Below are positions 8,380 to 17,397 of a stretch of DNA of 64,000 nucleotides, in pieces. The notes beneath the pieces were generated by a model. The model saw nothing but the letters and a program-made list of their open reading frames with translations, was not told the DNA's origin and made no database searches. Each line of letters starts with the position of its first letter. Position 1 is the first letter of the stretch. The position numbers and the translations under genes are program-made. The DNA is from Natronosalvus halobius (lineage in GTDB: Archaea > Halobacteriota > Halobacteria > Halobacteriales > Natrialbaceae), in assembly GCF_024138145.1 (NCBI RefSeq), contig NZ_CP099997.1, forward strand, positions 620,001 through 684,000, in the 5' to 3' direction.

Positions 8380-9192
8380 ATGGTCGAACTAGGCGACGTA
8401 TTCGGGGATCTCTTTTCGGACGTCGACGCAGTCGCACTCTTTGCCCCCAGCGGGTCGTACTACGACCGTTTGGTGGCCGTCGACGACCTCGAGGTGATCG
8501 TCGTCGGGACCGAAAACACCGTCAGCGCCGAGACGTTCGTCGAACTCCCCCTCGAGTTCCAGAACGTCTCCGAACGGATCCGGTTCGGACTCGAAGGCGG
8601 CCTGGAACAGGGGATCATCGAGGATGGTGACGAACTGGCCTGCGCGACGAGCGTCTTCGGCGACGACATCGACACCGTCTCTCGGGTTCGGGCGAACATC
8701 GACGACCAGTCGGGCATCTACAACCTCTTCGCGAAATCGAGGGCCGACCCCGACGTCATCAAGGCCGTCCTCGAGTTGGCAGTCGAACTCGGAAAGAAGG
8801 GCCAGAAGGGCAAACCCGTCGGCGCGCTGTTCGTCGTCGGCGACGCCGGCAAGGTGATGAACAAGTCCCGGCCGCTCTCGTACAACCCCTTCGAGAAGTC
8901 CCACGTCCACGTCGGCGATCCGATCGTGAACGTCATGCTCAAGGAGTTCTCGCGCCTCGACGGCGCGTTCATCATCTCGGACTCGGGCAAACTCGTCTCG
9001 GCCTACCGCTACCTCGAGCCCTCGGCGGAGGGCGTCGACATCCCGAAAGGGCTGGGCGCCCGCCACATGGCCGGCGGAGCGATCACGCGAGATACGAACG
9101 CGATCGCGATCGTCCTCTCCGAGAGCGACGGGATGGTGCGCGCGTTCAAAGCCGGGGAGATTATTCTGGAGGTCGACCCGGAGGAGTACTGA
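8380..9192 (+). CDS. dacZ: Diadenylate cyclase DacZ (c-di-AMP synthase)
   Basis: This 270-residue protein makes cyclic di-AMP from two ATP molecules. The N-terminal ~100 residues form an archaeal-specific domain (MVELGDVFGDLFSDVDAVAL). The C-terminal part is the DAC domain, with VGALFVVGDAGKVM, the metal/substrate motif DGAFIISDSG (DGA at residues 194-196) and the second motif GLGARHMAGGAI, the counterpart of RHR. The length and arrangement match archaeal DacZ. The next gene, an MscS-type channel, starts one base after the stop codon, so the two are almost surely co-transcribed. c-di-AMP is widely tied to osmotic and potassium homeostasis, and pairing with a channel gene fits that role. Confidence 0.95.
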   Translation: MVELGDVFGDLFSDVDAVALFAPSGSYYDRLVAVDDLEVIVVGTENTVSAETFVELPLEFQNVSERIRFGLEGGLEQGIIEDGDELACATSVFGDDIDTVSRVRANIDDQSGIYNLFAKSRADPDVIKAVLELAVELGKKGQKGKPVGALFVVGDAGKVMNKSRPLSYNPFEKSHVHVGDPIVNVMLKEFSRLDGAFIISDSGKLVSAYRYLEPSAEGVDIPKGLGARHMAGGAITRDTNAIAIVLSESDGMVRAFKAGEIILEVDPEEY

Positions 9193-9193
9193 C

Positions 9194-9958
9194 ATGGAGC
9201 TACAGACGCTCGTCGACGAACCCGTCGTGATAGCGCTGGCCGTGCTGGTTCTCGGTCTCGTCGTCGGGTACGTCGTCGGTCGACTGAACGAAGAACTCCT
9301 GCGGGCGGCCGAGGTCCCGGAGGCCGTCGAGGGAACGCCGTTCGAGCGAACCGCTCAGTCACTTGGCACCTCGACGGTCAAGATCGTCGCTCGACTCAGT
9401 TCCTGGTTCATTTACGGCATCGCCCTGCTAACGGCGATTCATATCGCCCAGCTCCTGCCGACGGAAGCGTTCTGGCAGACCATCTGGACGTTCGTTCCGC
9501 AGGTGTTCGTTGCGGTCCTCGTCATCCTCGTCGGGTTCGTCGCTGCCGACAAGGCCGAACTGGCCGTCAGCGAGTACCTTCGAGGGGTCAAACTTCCCGA
9601 GGTCTCGATCATCCCCAGGATCGTCAAGTACTCCGTCCTCTTCGTCGCCTTTCTCATCGCACTCGCCCAGATCAATGTGGCGGTCCTGCCGCTTTTGATC
9701 CTCCTGACCGTCTACACCACCGGTCTCGTCCTGGTCGGCGCGTTCGCGTTCAAGGACTTCCTCGTCTCGAGTGCCGTCGGCATTTACCTGTTGCTCAACC
9801 AGCCCTACGGGATCGGCGATCGAGTCGAGATCGGCGACCACGCGGGGATCGTCCAGGAGGTCGATCTCTTCGTGACGAAGATCGAGTCCGACTCGAAGGA
9901 ACACGTCATCCCGAACCGTGTGGTCTTCGAGGATGGTTTCGTCCGGATTCGGGACTGA
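9194..9958 (+). CDS. MscS-type mechanosensitive ion channel protein
   Basis: The 254-residue membrane protein has an N-terminal helix (residues 11-32), then three further hydrophobic segments (about 73-95, 103-122 and 140-175). A conserved pore-to-beta-domain region follows: AFAFKDFLVSSAVGIYLLLN, YGIGDRVEIGDHAGIVQEVD and HVIPNRVVFED. This is the MscS pore and beta domain. The protein stops just after the beta domain and so lacks the alpha/beta C-terminal cage of full-length MscS. It would open under membrane tension and release ions. It follows dacZ by a single base, which suggests a shared osmotic function or a gating link with c-di-AMP. Confidence 0.88.
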   Translation: MELQTLVDEPVVIALAVLVLGLVVGYVVGRLNEELLRAAEVPEAVEGTPFERTAQSLGTSTVKIVARLSSWFIYGIALLTAIHIAQLLPTEAFWQTIWTFVPQVFVAVLVILVGFVAADKAELAVSEYLRGVKLPEVSIIPRIVKYSVLFVAFLIALAQINVAVLPLLILLTVYTTGLVLVGAFAFKDFLVSSAVGIYLLLNQPYGIGDRVEIGDHAGIVQEVDLFVTKIESDSKEHVIPNRVVFEDGFVRIRD

Positions 9959-10024
9959 CGGGGGTTCGTTCGTACTTTGCTTTGTCTCTGTGTCTGTCTC
10001 TGTCCCCGGCCCTCGTTTTCACTC

Positions 10025-10687
10025 TCAATCGAGCCGTCGGCGCGACTCGAGCACTCGATACCCGACGGTCAGGTATCCGACGAGCGTCACGACGAATAGC
10101 TCGCCGGAACTCGCGATCGGAAAGATCCGCTCGACGTCCGTCGGTTCTGGGTCCGATCCGCGCGAGGGATCGAAGCCCGTCGAGTAGTGGGTGTCCGCCG
10201 TCGTGCCGCGAGCAGTCGACTCCGAGACTGTGGTTCCAGATTCACTGGATTCGAGTTCGACGAACGTCTGGACGAGACCGCGCTGGTCGGTGACCAGGAG
10301 CGTCCCCGAGAGGTCGAAGAACCGGTCGTGGACGGGCCAGAAGAGGTTGACGCCGTTGTAGAACGCATCGAGCAAGATGTGGGCGAACAGGACTGCAACG
10401 AGAGTCACCCACCCGACCCGGTAGCCGTAGGCGCCCCACCGCGAGCGAACGATCGATCGGTCGCGTTTCCAGTCCCAGTACAGGGCCAGTGCGGGAACCA
10501 GGACGATCCAGAGGTTGTGGAAGGCAGCACGGTGGGTGCCGGGAACGACGATGCCGAGCAACGTATCGAGGTCGACGAGGGCGGTCACGGCCATGACGAA
10601 CAGGATCGCTCGCGTATCGAAGCGATCGGCGAGGAGGGCGACCCCGATCAGCCCCGCCAGCCCGACGTGTACGACGGTCGACGGCAT
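10025..10687 (-). CDS. DUF457/YdjM-type membrane-bound metal-dependent hydrolase
   Basis: The 220-residue integral membrane protein starts MPSTVVHVGLAGLIGVALLA, with a His in the first helix. It contains VTALVDLDTLLGIVVPGTHR with an acidic pair, RAAFHNLWIVLVPALALYWD and LFAHILLDAFYNGVNLFWP. The His/Asp pattern inside and between helices is typical of the YdjM (LexA-regulated) family, annotated as membrane-bound metal-dependent hydrolases; no substrate is established. A Ser/Thr-rich polar segment (residues about 150-185) precedes the last helix. ATG 10687 is preferred to the GTG two codons upstream. Confidence 0.75.
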   Translation of the reverse strand: MPSTVVHVGLAGLIGVALLADRFDTRAILFVMAVTALVDLDTLLGIVVPGTHRAAFHNLWIVLVPALALYWDWKRDRSIVRSRWGAYGYRVGWVTLVAVLFAHILLDAFYNGVNLFWPVHDRFFDLSGTLLVTDQRGLVQTFVELESSESGTTVSESTARGTTADTHYSTGFDPSRGSDPEPTDVERIFPIASSGELFVVTLVGYLTVGYRVLESRRRLD

Positions 10688-10775
10688 GCCCACACCTCAG
10701 AGCCTCGGACCTTGAGTGTTCGCCTCTACCGTCGAATGCCGGTAGCTACTTGCCGCGCCCGCGAGAGCCAGGGAT

Positions 10776-11492
10776 ATGGGCGGACGTGGGCGCGGGCCAA
10801 AACGGGAACTGGCGGAGAAGATCGCAGGAGAGATCACGCTGAGCAACGACCCGGGCGCGACGCTTCGAAAGTGGCGAACGGACTTCGATGTCTCCCAGAC
10901 TGATCTCGCGGGCGAACTCGACGTCTCCTCGTCGGTGATCTCCGACTACGAGAGCGGCCGTCGCGAGAGCCCCGGTATCGGCGTCGTTCGCCGACTCGTC
11001 GAGGGACTCCTCGAGATCGACGAACGCCGCGGCGGTGATCGAATTCGACAGTACGGCCGCGTGCTCTCGGCGGGCTTCGACAGCGACGTCATCTACGACC
11101 TGCGCGAGTACGCGACGACGTACCCGCTCGCACACCTTTACGAGACGATCGAGGCGACCGAAATCGCCTCGGGCCACTCCGACCGGATCAGCGGTCACAC
11201 GGTCATCAACAGCATCGAAGCGATCACTCGCCTCTCGAGTGAGGAGTTCTTTCGCCTCTACGGCCAGAGCACCAACCGGGTGCTAGTGTTCACCGGCGTC
11301 ACCCGCGGCGAGTCGCCGCTGGTCGCCCTCCGGGTCGTCAACCCGACCCCCAACGCCGTGGTCCTCCACGGACTCGAGCCCGACGACCTCTGGGAACACG
11401 CTGCCGACCTCGCGCGAATCGACGGCTACGCGCTGTCGACGTCGACGCTGCCGCTCGAGGAGTTACTGGATCGGCTGGCCGGGCTCGAGTGA
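10776..11492 (+). CDS. XRE-family transcriptional regulator, archaeal two-domain type
   Basis: This 238-residue protein has a helix-turn-helix near the N-terminus (residues about 27-70): ATLRKWRTDFDVSQTDLAGE followed by DVSSSVISDYESGRRESPGI. This is a Cro/C1-type DNA-binding domain. The remainder (GQSTNRVLVFTGVTRGESPL, VVNPTPNAVVLHGLEPDDLW) is a conserved archaeal domain of unknown ligand found after such HTH domains in a widespread euryarchaeal regulator family. No signal peptide or membrane segment is seen. It could control adjacent genes or itself; nothing in the sequence shows the target. It converges with gcvH. Confidence 0.85.
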   Translation: MGGRGRGPKRELAEKIAGEITLSNDPGATLRKWRTDFDVSQTDLAGELDVSSSVISDYESGRRESPGIGVVRRLVEGLLEIDERRGGDRIRQYGRVLSAGFDSDVIYDLREYATTYPLAHLYETIEATEIASGHSDRISGHTVINSIEAITRLSSEEFFRLYGQSTNRVLVFTGVTRGESPLVALRVVNPTPNAVVLHGLEPDDLWEHAADLARIDGYALSTSTLPLEELLDRLAGLE

Positions 11493-11579
11493 GGAGTGGC
11501 ATCCTGGATGCTTCTGTTGCAGGATGAAGGGTGAAATGCTTCTGCTGAACGCTTCTGCCGAACGCTGAACGTCGAGTGC

Positions 11580-11963
11580 TCAGGCGACCTGATCTTCGTA
11601 CTCCTCGGCGGTGAGCAGCGAGTCGAGTTCAGTCTCGTCGTCGGGGTCGACCGCGAGCATCCAGCCCTCGTCGAAGGGGTCCTCGTTGACGAGTTCGGGG
11701 GCGTCGAACAGGTCCTCGTTGACGGCCGTGACCGTGCCGCTGACCGGCGCGTACAGATCGGATACCGCCTTGATCGACTCGACGACGCCGAAGCTCTCTC
11801 CCGCCGTGACGTCCTCGCCCTCGTCGGGCAGTTCGACGAAGACCACGTCGCCGAGTTCGTCCTGCGCGAAGTCGCTGATGCCGATTTTGACACCGTCTTC
11901 CGTCTCGAGCGCCCACTCGTGCGATTCCTGGTACCGTCGGTCGTCTGGGGTATCGAAGCTCAT
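11580..11963 (-). CDS. gcvH: Glycine cleavage system H protein
   Basis: The 127-residue lipoyl carrier shuttles the aminomethyl group from P protein to T protein. It starts [20 protein letters not shown] and has [20 protein letters not shown]. The lipoylation site lies in [20 protein letters not shown], where the Lys of ESIKA is modified, followed by [20 protein letters not shown]. The domain is complete. Its ATG overlaps the gcvT stop by one base (TAATG), so translation is coupled to gcvT. The P-protein genes lie about 8 kb away on the other strand. Confidence 0.97.
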   Translation of the reverse strand: MSFDTPDDRRYQESHEWALETEDGVKIGISDFAQDELGDVVFVELPDEGEDVTAGESFGVVESIKAVSDLYAPVSGTVTAVNEDLFDAPELVNEDPFDEGWMLAVDPDDETELDSLLTAEEYEDQVA

Positions 11964-13090
11964 TATACTGTATCGACGAAGGGAGGCGTTTCAATCTTTG
12001 CCTTTTTGGGTCGGCCACGGACGTCGACGCGAATCTTCGTCCCGGCATCAGCGTACTCGACGGGCACGTAGCCCAGGCCGATGGCCGCCTCGAGCGTCGG
12101 ACTCATCGTTCCACTCGTGACCGTCCCGATGACGTCGCCGTCGGTGGTCGTGATGTCGTAGCCGTGGCGAGCGATACCGCGGTCGACGAGTCGGAAGCCG
12201 ACGAGTTTCTCCTCGACGCCCTCTTCTTTCGTACGCTCGAGTGCGTCACGGCCGACGAACTCGGTATCGAGTTTGACCGTGAAACCGATGCCACACTCGT
12301 ACGGCGTGCGCGGGTTCGTCTCCCGTTCGAAGTCCTGCCCGGCCAGGACGAACCCGGCCTCGAGGCGGAGGGTATCCCTCGCGCCCAGCCCGCAGGGTTG
12401 ACAGTCGAAGGCCGACCAGACTGATTCCGCGTCGTCCCACGGGGCGATGACCTCGAGGCCGTCCTCGCCGGTGTAGCCGGTGCGGGCGACCCAGCACTCG
12501 GACTCGGACTCGGACTCGGAGTCCGTACCCTCGACCGTCGCGTACGTCGCCTCGAACCGGCTGAGATCGCTCACGCAGTCGGGGTCGGCGACGACGTCGA
12601 GTACCAGCTCGCGGGCGTCCGGCCCCTGGATCGCGAACATCGCGTACTCGTGCGTCTGGTTCTCGACGGACGCCTCGAGTCCCCACTCGTCGCGGTGGGT
12701 TCGCCAGCGCTCGGTCATGGCCTCGTCGTTGCCGGCGTTCGGGATGAACAGGAAGGCGTGGTCGTCACCGTCGTCCGGAAGTCGGTAGACCACCGTGTCG
12801 TCGATGATCACGCCGTCCTCGTCGGTGATCGTCGCGTACTGGGAGTCACCGACGTCCAGGGCCGTCACGTCGTTCGACGTGAGTCGTTGCATCAATGTCC
12901 GGGCGTCCGGGCCGCTGACTTCGATCTCACCCATGTGGGAGACGTCGAACTTGCCGACGGATTCCCGGACCGCTCGATGTTCCTCCTGGATCGAGTCGAA
13001 CTCGACTGGCATCTCCCAGCCGCCGAATTCGGTGACTTTCGCTCCCCGCTCGTCGTGGACCCCACGCAACGGCGGCATCTGCAGCGACAT
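11963..13090 (-). CDS. gcvT: Glycine cleavage system T protein (aminomethyltransferase)
   Basis: This 375-residue tetrahydrofolate-dependent enzyme releases ammonia from the aminomethyl-lipoyl H protein and forms 5,10-methylene-THF. The sequence begins [20 protein letters not shown], then [20 protein letters not shown] and [17 protein letters not shown]. It ends with a barrel domain containing [20 protein letters not shown]. An in-frame hexamer repeat at 12497-12520 adds a Ser-Glu run (SESESESE) before [16 protein letters not shown] 13090 is preferred to a GTG three codons upstream. gcvH follows in the same transcript. Confidence 0.97.
   Translation of the reverse strand: MSLQMPPLRGVHDERGAKVTEFGGWEMPVEFDSIQEEHRAVRESVGKFDVSHMGEIEVSGPDARTLMQRLTSNDVTALDVGDSQYATITDEDGVIIDDTVVYRLPDDGDDHAFLFIPNAGNDEAMTERWRTHRDEWGLEASVENQTHEYAMFAIQGPDARELVLDVVADPDCVSDLSRFEATYATVEGTDSESESESECWVARTGYTGEDGLEVIAPWDDAESVWSAFDCQPCGLGARDTLRLEAGFVLAGQDFERETNPRTPYECGIGFTVKLDTEFVGRDALERTKEEGVEEKLVGFRLVDRGIARHGYDITTTDGDVIGTVTSGTMSPTLEAAIGLGYVPVEYADAGTKIRVDVRGRPKKAKIETPPFVDTV
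12497..12520. repeat. Hexamer repeat (4 x CTCGGA) inside gcvT
   Basis: Four perfect tandem copies of CTCGGA in the gcvT coding region encode a run of Ser-Glu dipeptides on the minus strand. The run sits in a surface loop before the conserved segment [13 protein letters not shown]. It is in frame and so only lengthens the loop. Confidence 0.85.
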
Positions 13091-13118
13091 ACTCGTCACG
13101 TCACCCGCGGGTAAGTAA

Positions 13119-13127
13119 TGTTTTTAC
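13119..13127 (-). promoter_or_regulatory. TATA-like promoter element of gcvTH
   Basis: Read leftward this is an AT-rich GTAAAAACA element about 29-37 bp before the gcvT ATG, consistent with a transcript with a very short leader. No other AT-rich element lies nearby. Confidence 0.4.
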
Positions 13128-13215
13128 ATTCAGCCGGCGCTCGAGGGGAACTGTTCTGTCAAAAAAGGGTGTACAGAGGGGTGCCTGCCGTGGTGGCGAG
13201 GTCGATTAGCTGGCG

Positions 13216-14817
13216 TTACTTGCCGAGTTCTTCGATGGAGAGGGTGTAGTACCCACTGCCGCTGTAAGAGTCGACGAGGATGCCGAACTCTTCGTCACCG
13301 GAGAGCGAGACGGTAATCTCCTCCTCGCTGTCGTAGGTGATCGAGCGCTCGTCGTAGTCCCAGGTGGACGGCGTGCGGCCGTCGAGAGTCAGGTAGAGGT
13401 CGAAGTCGGCGTCGGACGGGCCGGAGAGCGTCACTGTCGCGCTACACGGGTTCGCCGTCTGGAGCGAGTATGTGTAGGAGTGACTGGATCCGCTGTATAA
13501 GTAGTCCGAAGCCGAGGCCGACTCGACGACGTCACCGCACTCTCCGTCTCCGGGGTCGTCCGGATCGTCGGGGTCGTCCGGGTCGTCAGGATCATCGGTC
13601 CCGCCCTCGACGATGTTCAGGGCGTCGACGCGACCGGCACCCTGCTCGTCGGACGGGAGGCCGATGTCGACGGCCGCGTCCTTGAGGCGCTGACGGAGTT
13701 CGCCGGGCGTATCGTTCGGGAAGACTGCCTTCCCGAGCGCGGCGACGCCGGCCGCCGCGGGACAGGCCATCGAGGTCCCCGAGAGGGTGTCGTAGCCGCC
13801 GTAGGGTACCGTCGACAGGATATCGACGCCTGGTGCAGCGACGTCAATCTCCGGTCCCTTGTTCGAGAAGCTAGCGAGACTTTCGTTCTCGTCGACCGCC
13901 GAAACCGCGACGCAGTTCTCGTAAGCGGCGGGATACGAGACCGAACTGCCGTAGTCGTTCCCGGCAGCGGCGATCGGCAGCGACCCGTTGTCGACCGCGT
14001 AGTTGATCGCGTTGTTCATCGTGTCCGTGTAGCCACCACCACCGAGCGACAGGTTGATGATGTCCGCGCCCTGGTCGGCCGACCACTGGATCGCATCGGC
14101 GATGTCAGAGAGCGAACCGCCGCCGTCTGCACCGAGCGCTCGCGCCGAGAGCAATCGAGAGTTAGAGATGCCGGCAATCCCGGTTCCGTTGTCGGTCGTC
14201 GCGGCCGCGATCCCACCGACGTGCGTACCGTGGTTTTCGCTCGAGTCGACTGGAGCGGGGTCGCTGTCGTTGTCGACGAAATCGTATCCTTTGTTGCTTC
14301 CGAATCGGTCAGTCAGGTCGGCGTGACCGTATTCGATGCCCTGGTCCACGACTGAAACAGTCACGTCCATCGAGCCGAGGGTGGTGTCCCACGCCTGGTC
14401 GGCTCGAACCTGTTGTGGGGCATACTGATCGCCGTAACTCGGGTCGTTCGGCTGGAGTTGCGTCTCGAACGTCGCGTTTCGCTCTGCGTACTCCACTTCC
14501 GGTCGCCGTTCGAGCTGGTCGATGATCGAGTCCATCGTTCCGACTCGATCTTCGTCGACCTCGAGTGCCATGTAGCCGAGCGTCTCGTTCTCGTGAACGA
14601 CGGCGGCGTGGTCAGGTGTGTTCTCTTCGACTTTGGCTCGCGCAGTGGCCAGCCCCACTGTGTTCGATTTTCCGACGAGAATTTCGTTCTCCTTCGGGCC
14701 GGGGGTGCGACCGGGAGTAGCGGCGGTGATCCCGCCAAGACCCATGAATGCACCGAGGGCTCCGGCTGCTTTCAGTACGGAACGTCGATCGTAACCTGGA
14801 TTGCCATGTTTTGGCAT
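13216..14817 (-). CDS. Halolysin-type secreted subtilisin-like serine protease (S8), Tat-exported
   Basis: This 533-residue preproprotease has a twin-arginine signal ([20 protein letters not shown], residues 10-29) with an Ala-rich cleavage region, so it is exported folded. A propeptide of the I9 inhibitor type follows ([20 protein letters not shown]). The S8 catalytic domain has Asp in [16 protein letters not shown], His in [14 protein letters not shown] and Ser in [14 protein letters not shown]; the oxyanion Asn is in [13 protein letters not shown]-repeat linker ([19 protein letters not shown]) leads to a C-terminal pre-peptidase (PPC) domain ([20 protein letters not shown]). The domain order is that of halolysins, extracellular proteases of haloarchaea. 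It stands alone with its own promoter. Confidence 0.95.
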   Translation of the reverse strand: MPKHGNPGYDRRSVLKAAGALGAFMGLGGITAATPGRTPGPKENEILVGKSNTVGLATARAKVEENTPDHAAVVHENETLGYMALEVDEDRVGTMDSIIDQLERRPEVEYAERNATFETQLQPNDPSYGDQYAPQQVRADQAWDTTLGSMDVTVSVVDQGIEYGHADLTDRFGSNKGYDFVDNDSDPAPVDSSENHGTHVGGIAAATTDNGTGIAGISNSRLLSARALGADGGGSLSDIADAIQWSADQGADIINLSLGGGGYTDTMNNAINYAVDNGSLPIAAAGNDYGSSVSYPAAYENCVAVSAVDENESLASFSNKGPEIDVAAPGVDILSTVPYGGYDTLSGTSMACPAAAGVAALGKAVFPNDTPGELRQRLKDAAVDIGLPSDEQGAGRVDALNIVEGGTDDPDDPDDPDDPDDPGDGECGDVVESASASDYLYSGSSHSYTYSLQTANPCSATVTLSGPSDADFDLYLTLDGRTPSTWDYDERSITYDSEEEITVSLSGDEEFGILVDSYSGSGYYTLSIEELGK

Positions 14818-14840
14818 GGTGTGGCTATGCGTACCGCTAT

Positions 14841-14852
14841 CTATAATTAAAT
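14841..14852 (-). promoter_or_regulatory. TATA-like promoter element of the halolysin gene
   Basis: Read leftward the segment is TATTTAATTATAG, one of the clearest TATA elements in the window. It lies 24-35 bp before the protease ATG, so the message is probably leaderless. Confidence 0.55.
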
Positions 14853-15153
14853 AGTTGTGAAACTCACTGGAATTTAGTGTCAGTAGATCAATTGATTTGA
14901 GAGTTTGGGATTAGGAAAGTGAATATCGGCGCGAATATTGATCGATTCGTGTTTGAAATATACCTCGGGAAGGGAAAACAACGAAGTATAAGTTTATTAA
15001 AATAACCGGTTGGCAGAATGCGATAGTAGGTTGAACCTCCACCCTCCGCCTGATTCGATGACGACAACGCCACATCAGTGACGCCGAATGGCTCCGCATC
15101 TCGAGTCTCTTCGCTACATCTATTGTACCGCACTGGCTACCGTGACCGTGAGT
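14853..15153. other. AT-rich intergenic region between halolysin and NYN genes
   Basis: This divergent intergenic stretch is much more AT-rich than its flanks between about 14850 and 15010. It contains several TATA-like sites on both strands (for example TATAAGTTTATTAAAATAA around 14978-15003). No gene, RNA or convincing inverted repeat is seen. It probably holds the promoters of the two divergent genes, with room for regulatory sites. Confidence 0.4.
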
Positions 15154-15612
15154 ATGCTCGAGTCCGTCCGCGAGTGGGTGTCGGCCGACCAATCTAAACC
15201 GTCGGGAGTCGGCCTCTTCGTCGACGGACCGAACGTCTTCCGTGAGGAGTTCGACGTCGACCTGGACGACCTTCGAACCGCCGTCTCCGACCAGGGGCGA
15301 ACCGCGATTCGTCGGCTCTACCTCGACGAACACGCCACGCCAGGACTGATCCAGGCGGCCGAGGCCCGGGGCTTCGAGGTGGTCATCACTAGCGGGGACG
15401 TGGACGTCAAACTCGCCGTCGACGCCACGGCCAGCGTCGTCGAGGACCGTATCGACGTCCTCGCCATCGCCTCGCGCGACACGGACTTCAAACCCGTTCT
15501 CGAGTACGCCGGCGCAAAGGGCGTGGAGACGGTCGCTATCGCGCCCGGTTCGTACGGACGGTCAGACGCCCTCCAGAACGCCGCCGACACGGCGCTGACG
15601 CTCGAAGACTGA
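15154..15612 (+). CDS. NYN-domain (PIN-like) nuclease family protein
   Basis: The 152-residue product has a single NYN domain. The N-terminal strand and first acidic residue are in SGVGLFVDGPNVFREEFDVD, then GRTAIRRLYLDEHATPGLIQ, a second acidic site in GFEVVITSGDVDVKLAVDAT and a third in LAIASRDTDFKPVLEYAG. The carboxylates of these motifs (D of VDGPN, D of DVDVK, D of SRDTDF) match the metal site of NYN/PIN-like ribonucleases. The likely role is RNA processing or decay; the substrate is unknown. The frame runs to 15088, but ATG 15154 is preferred. Confidence 0.85.
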   Translation: MLESVREWVSADQSKPSGVGLFVDGPNVFREEFDVDLDDLRTAVSDQGRTAIRRLYLDEHATPGLIQAAEARGFEVVITSGDVDVKLAVDATASVVEDRIDVLAIASRDTDFKPVLEYAGAKGVETVAIAPGSYGRSDALQNAADTALTLED

Positions 15613-15729
15613 CTCGAGGCGACAGATCATCGGATCGAGCGGCGAGACGTTCACGAGCCATTGTTTCGATCGTCGAGCGGATCGCGTCGAAGCCGATGCC
15701 TTTTCTGCCACCTCACCCAACGTCGATTC

Positions 15730-16599
15730 ATGCTCGATCACGAGACGCCGATCCTCGACGATCACCTCCACCTCGACCCGGATCACGGCCGGGGTCTCGA
15801 GGCAGTCGACGACTTCGCACGCATGGGCGGAACACACCTCTTAGTCGTCAACAAACCTTCTTGGCACCTCGACGTCGAAGCCGACGCGGGCGAAGACTTC
15901 CGACCGGTCTTCGAGCGAACCCTCGAGATCGTTTCCGAAGCGAGCGAGCGACTCGAAGGCCGTGCCTGGCCCATCCTGGGCGTCCACCCCGGACTGATCT
16001 CGCGCCTGGTCGACGAACGTGGAAAGACCCCCGATGAAGCCGAATCCATCATGCGAGCGGGACTCGAGGTCGCCGCCGAGTACGTCGACGCAGGCGACGC
16101 GCTGGGGCTGAAATCGGGACGCCCACACTACGACGTGGACGACGAGGTCTGGGCTGTGTCGAACAACGTCATGCGCCACACGTTCGAACTCGGCGCCGAC
16201 CTCGAGTGTGCCGTCCAGCTCCACGCCGAGGCCACCGAGGACCTGACCACGGTCGCCGAGTGGGCCGAGGACGCCGGCTTGCCGGCACACCGGGTCGTCA
16301 AACACTACGCCGGTGGCCGCCTCGCGGGCGTCACCCCGAGCGTGATGAGCGAGAAGGATCGCCTCGAGACCGCTGCGGAGGCCGGCGACCCGTTCCTCAT
16401 GGAGACCGACTTCGTCGACGACCCCGACCGGCCAGGAGCCGTCCTCGGCCCGAAGACGGTCCCGCGACGAGTTCGCTGGCTCCTCGAGGAGGGGCACGAC
16501 GAAGCGGTCAGGAACGCCCACGTCGAGACGCCGCAACTGGTGTACGGGATCGACACCGAGAGGACACTCGAGGAGTCCGAAGCGACGCTCGAGGATTGA
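15730..16599 (+). CDS. TatD-related metal-dependent hydrolase
   Basis: This 289-residue protein has an amidohydrolase-type barrel. Metal ligands appear in ILDDHLHLDPDHG (HxH), then LGVHPGLISRL, a His in VQLHAEATEDL, RVVKHYAGGRLAG and an Asp in FLMETDFVDDPDR. The arrangement is that of the TatD-related family of archaea, a sister of TatD deoxyribonucleases. Whether it acts on DNA or a small molecule is not known. ATG 15730 matches the family start. DUF2150 follows 78 bp downstream on the same strand. Confidence 0.88.
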   Translation: MLDHETPILDDHLHLDPDHGRGLEAVDDFARMGGTHLLVVNKPSWHLDVEADAGEDFRPVFERTLEIVSEASERLEGRAWPILGVHPGLISRLVDERGKTPDEAESIMRAGLEVAAEYVDAGDALGLKSGRPHYDVDDEVWAVSNNVMRHTFELGADLECAVQLHAEATEDLTTVAEWAEDAGLPAHRVVKHYAGGRLAGVTPSVMSEKDRLETAAEAGDPFLMETDFVDDPDRPGAVLGPKTVPRRVRWLLEEGHDEAVRNAHVETPQLVYGIDTERTLEESEATLED

Positions 16600-16677
16600 T
16601 TGCCGACGGATTTCGCCGCCGGTCGAGAAAGCGAAGAGTAGAGAAAGGCATTTCAAGCGGCCGGTGTAGGTGAGAGT

Positions 16678-17256
16678 ATGAGCAATTCCCCGACCGAGTT
16701 CTATTCGGCCGAACGCTGGCAGAACTGGATCGACCGCATCGACGACGAGGAAATCGATCCGGAAGACGAGTCCTCCGCCCGCCTCCTCCTGAACCTCCAG
16801 GACGACACCGCCATCGCCATCGCCAAAATCGTCGCGGCGTACGACGACGGCGAACTCGATCAGGAGCAGACCCTCGAGGAAATCGCCGACGTGCGCGAGA
16901 TCGTACTCTCGGAGGTCAACATCGACGACGAGGAGACCCGGATGCTGGTCGACGGCGTCCAGACGAGCCTGGTCTGCGTCTTCATCGCGGCCGAGGAGTA
17001 CGTCGCCAGCGGCCCGGCCGAAGAGGCGAGCGTCAACGACTACATCGGCGCGGCCGCGGACGCCGAAGCCGAAGAGGACCTGGATGCCGCACTCGGATAC
17101 GCGGCCCAGGCGGGGACGCTGATCATCGACGGCGAGAAACTCGATATGACGATTGCGGAGCAACTCGAGTACGGCCTCGTGACGGAGTGGGTCAACGGCC
17201 TGGACAGCCTCCAGAGTGCGATGAGCGATCCTGAAGTTGTTGAGGAAGACGAGTAA
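16678..17256 (+). CDS. DUF2150 family protein
   Basis: This 192-residue acidic protein matches the archaeal DUF2150 family, found in haloarchaea and methanogens and without a known function. It starts SPTEFYSAERWQNWIDRIDD and has LLNLQDDTAIAIAKIVAAYD, then EVNIDDEETRMLVDGVQTSL, and AALGYAAQAGTLIIDGEKLD toward the end. It is largely helical, with no membrane segment, signal peptide or catalytic motif. The last residues are acidic. It lies between the TatD-like gene and the large pilin-like surface protein. Confidence 0.85.
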   Translation: MSNSPTEFYSAERWQNWIDRIDDEEIDPEDESSARLLLNLQDDTAIAIAKIVAAYDDGELDQEQTLEEIADVREIVLSEVNIDDEETRMLVDGVQTSLVCVFIAAEEYVASGPAEEASVNDYIGAAADAEAEEDLDAALGYAAQAGTLIIDGEKLDMTIAEQLEYGLVTEWVNGLDSLQSAMSDPEVVEEDE

Positions 17257-17397
17257 CGGAGGAGCGACGAGAGACAAGGGACAGGATACGAGAGACGGAA
17301 GGCGGAAGGCGGAAGGCGAATAGACTGCTTTTCGGGGCTCGCGCTGCGGTTTGGTGGGAGCCAATAAGCGTATACGTCATCGGGACTATCACTGCGT

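Noticed and set aside
14888..15333. Short leftward frames in the AT-rich region between halolysin and NYN genes
   Set aside because: Their translations are rich in aromatic and basic residues, show no family and overlap the start of the NYN gene.
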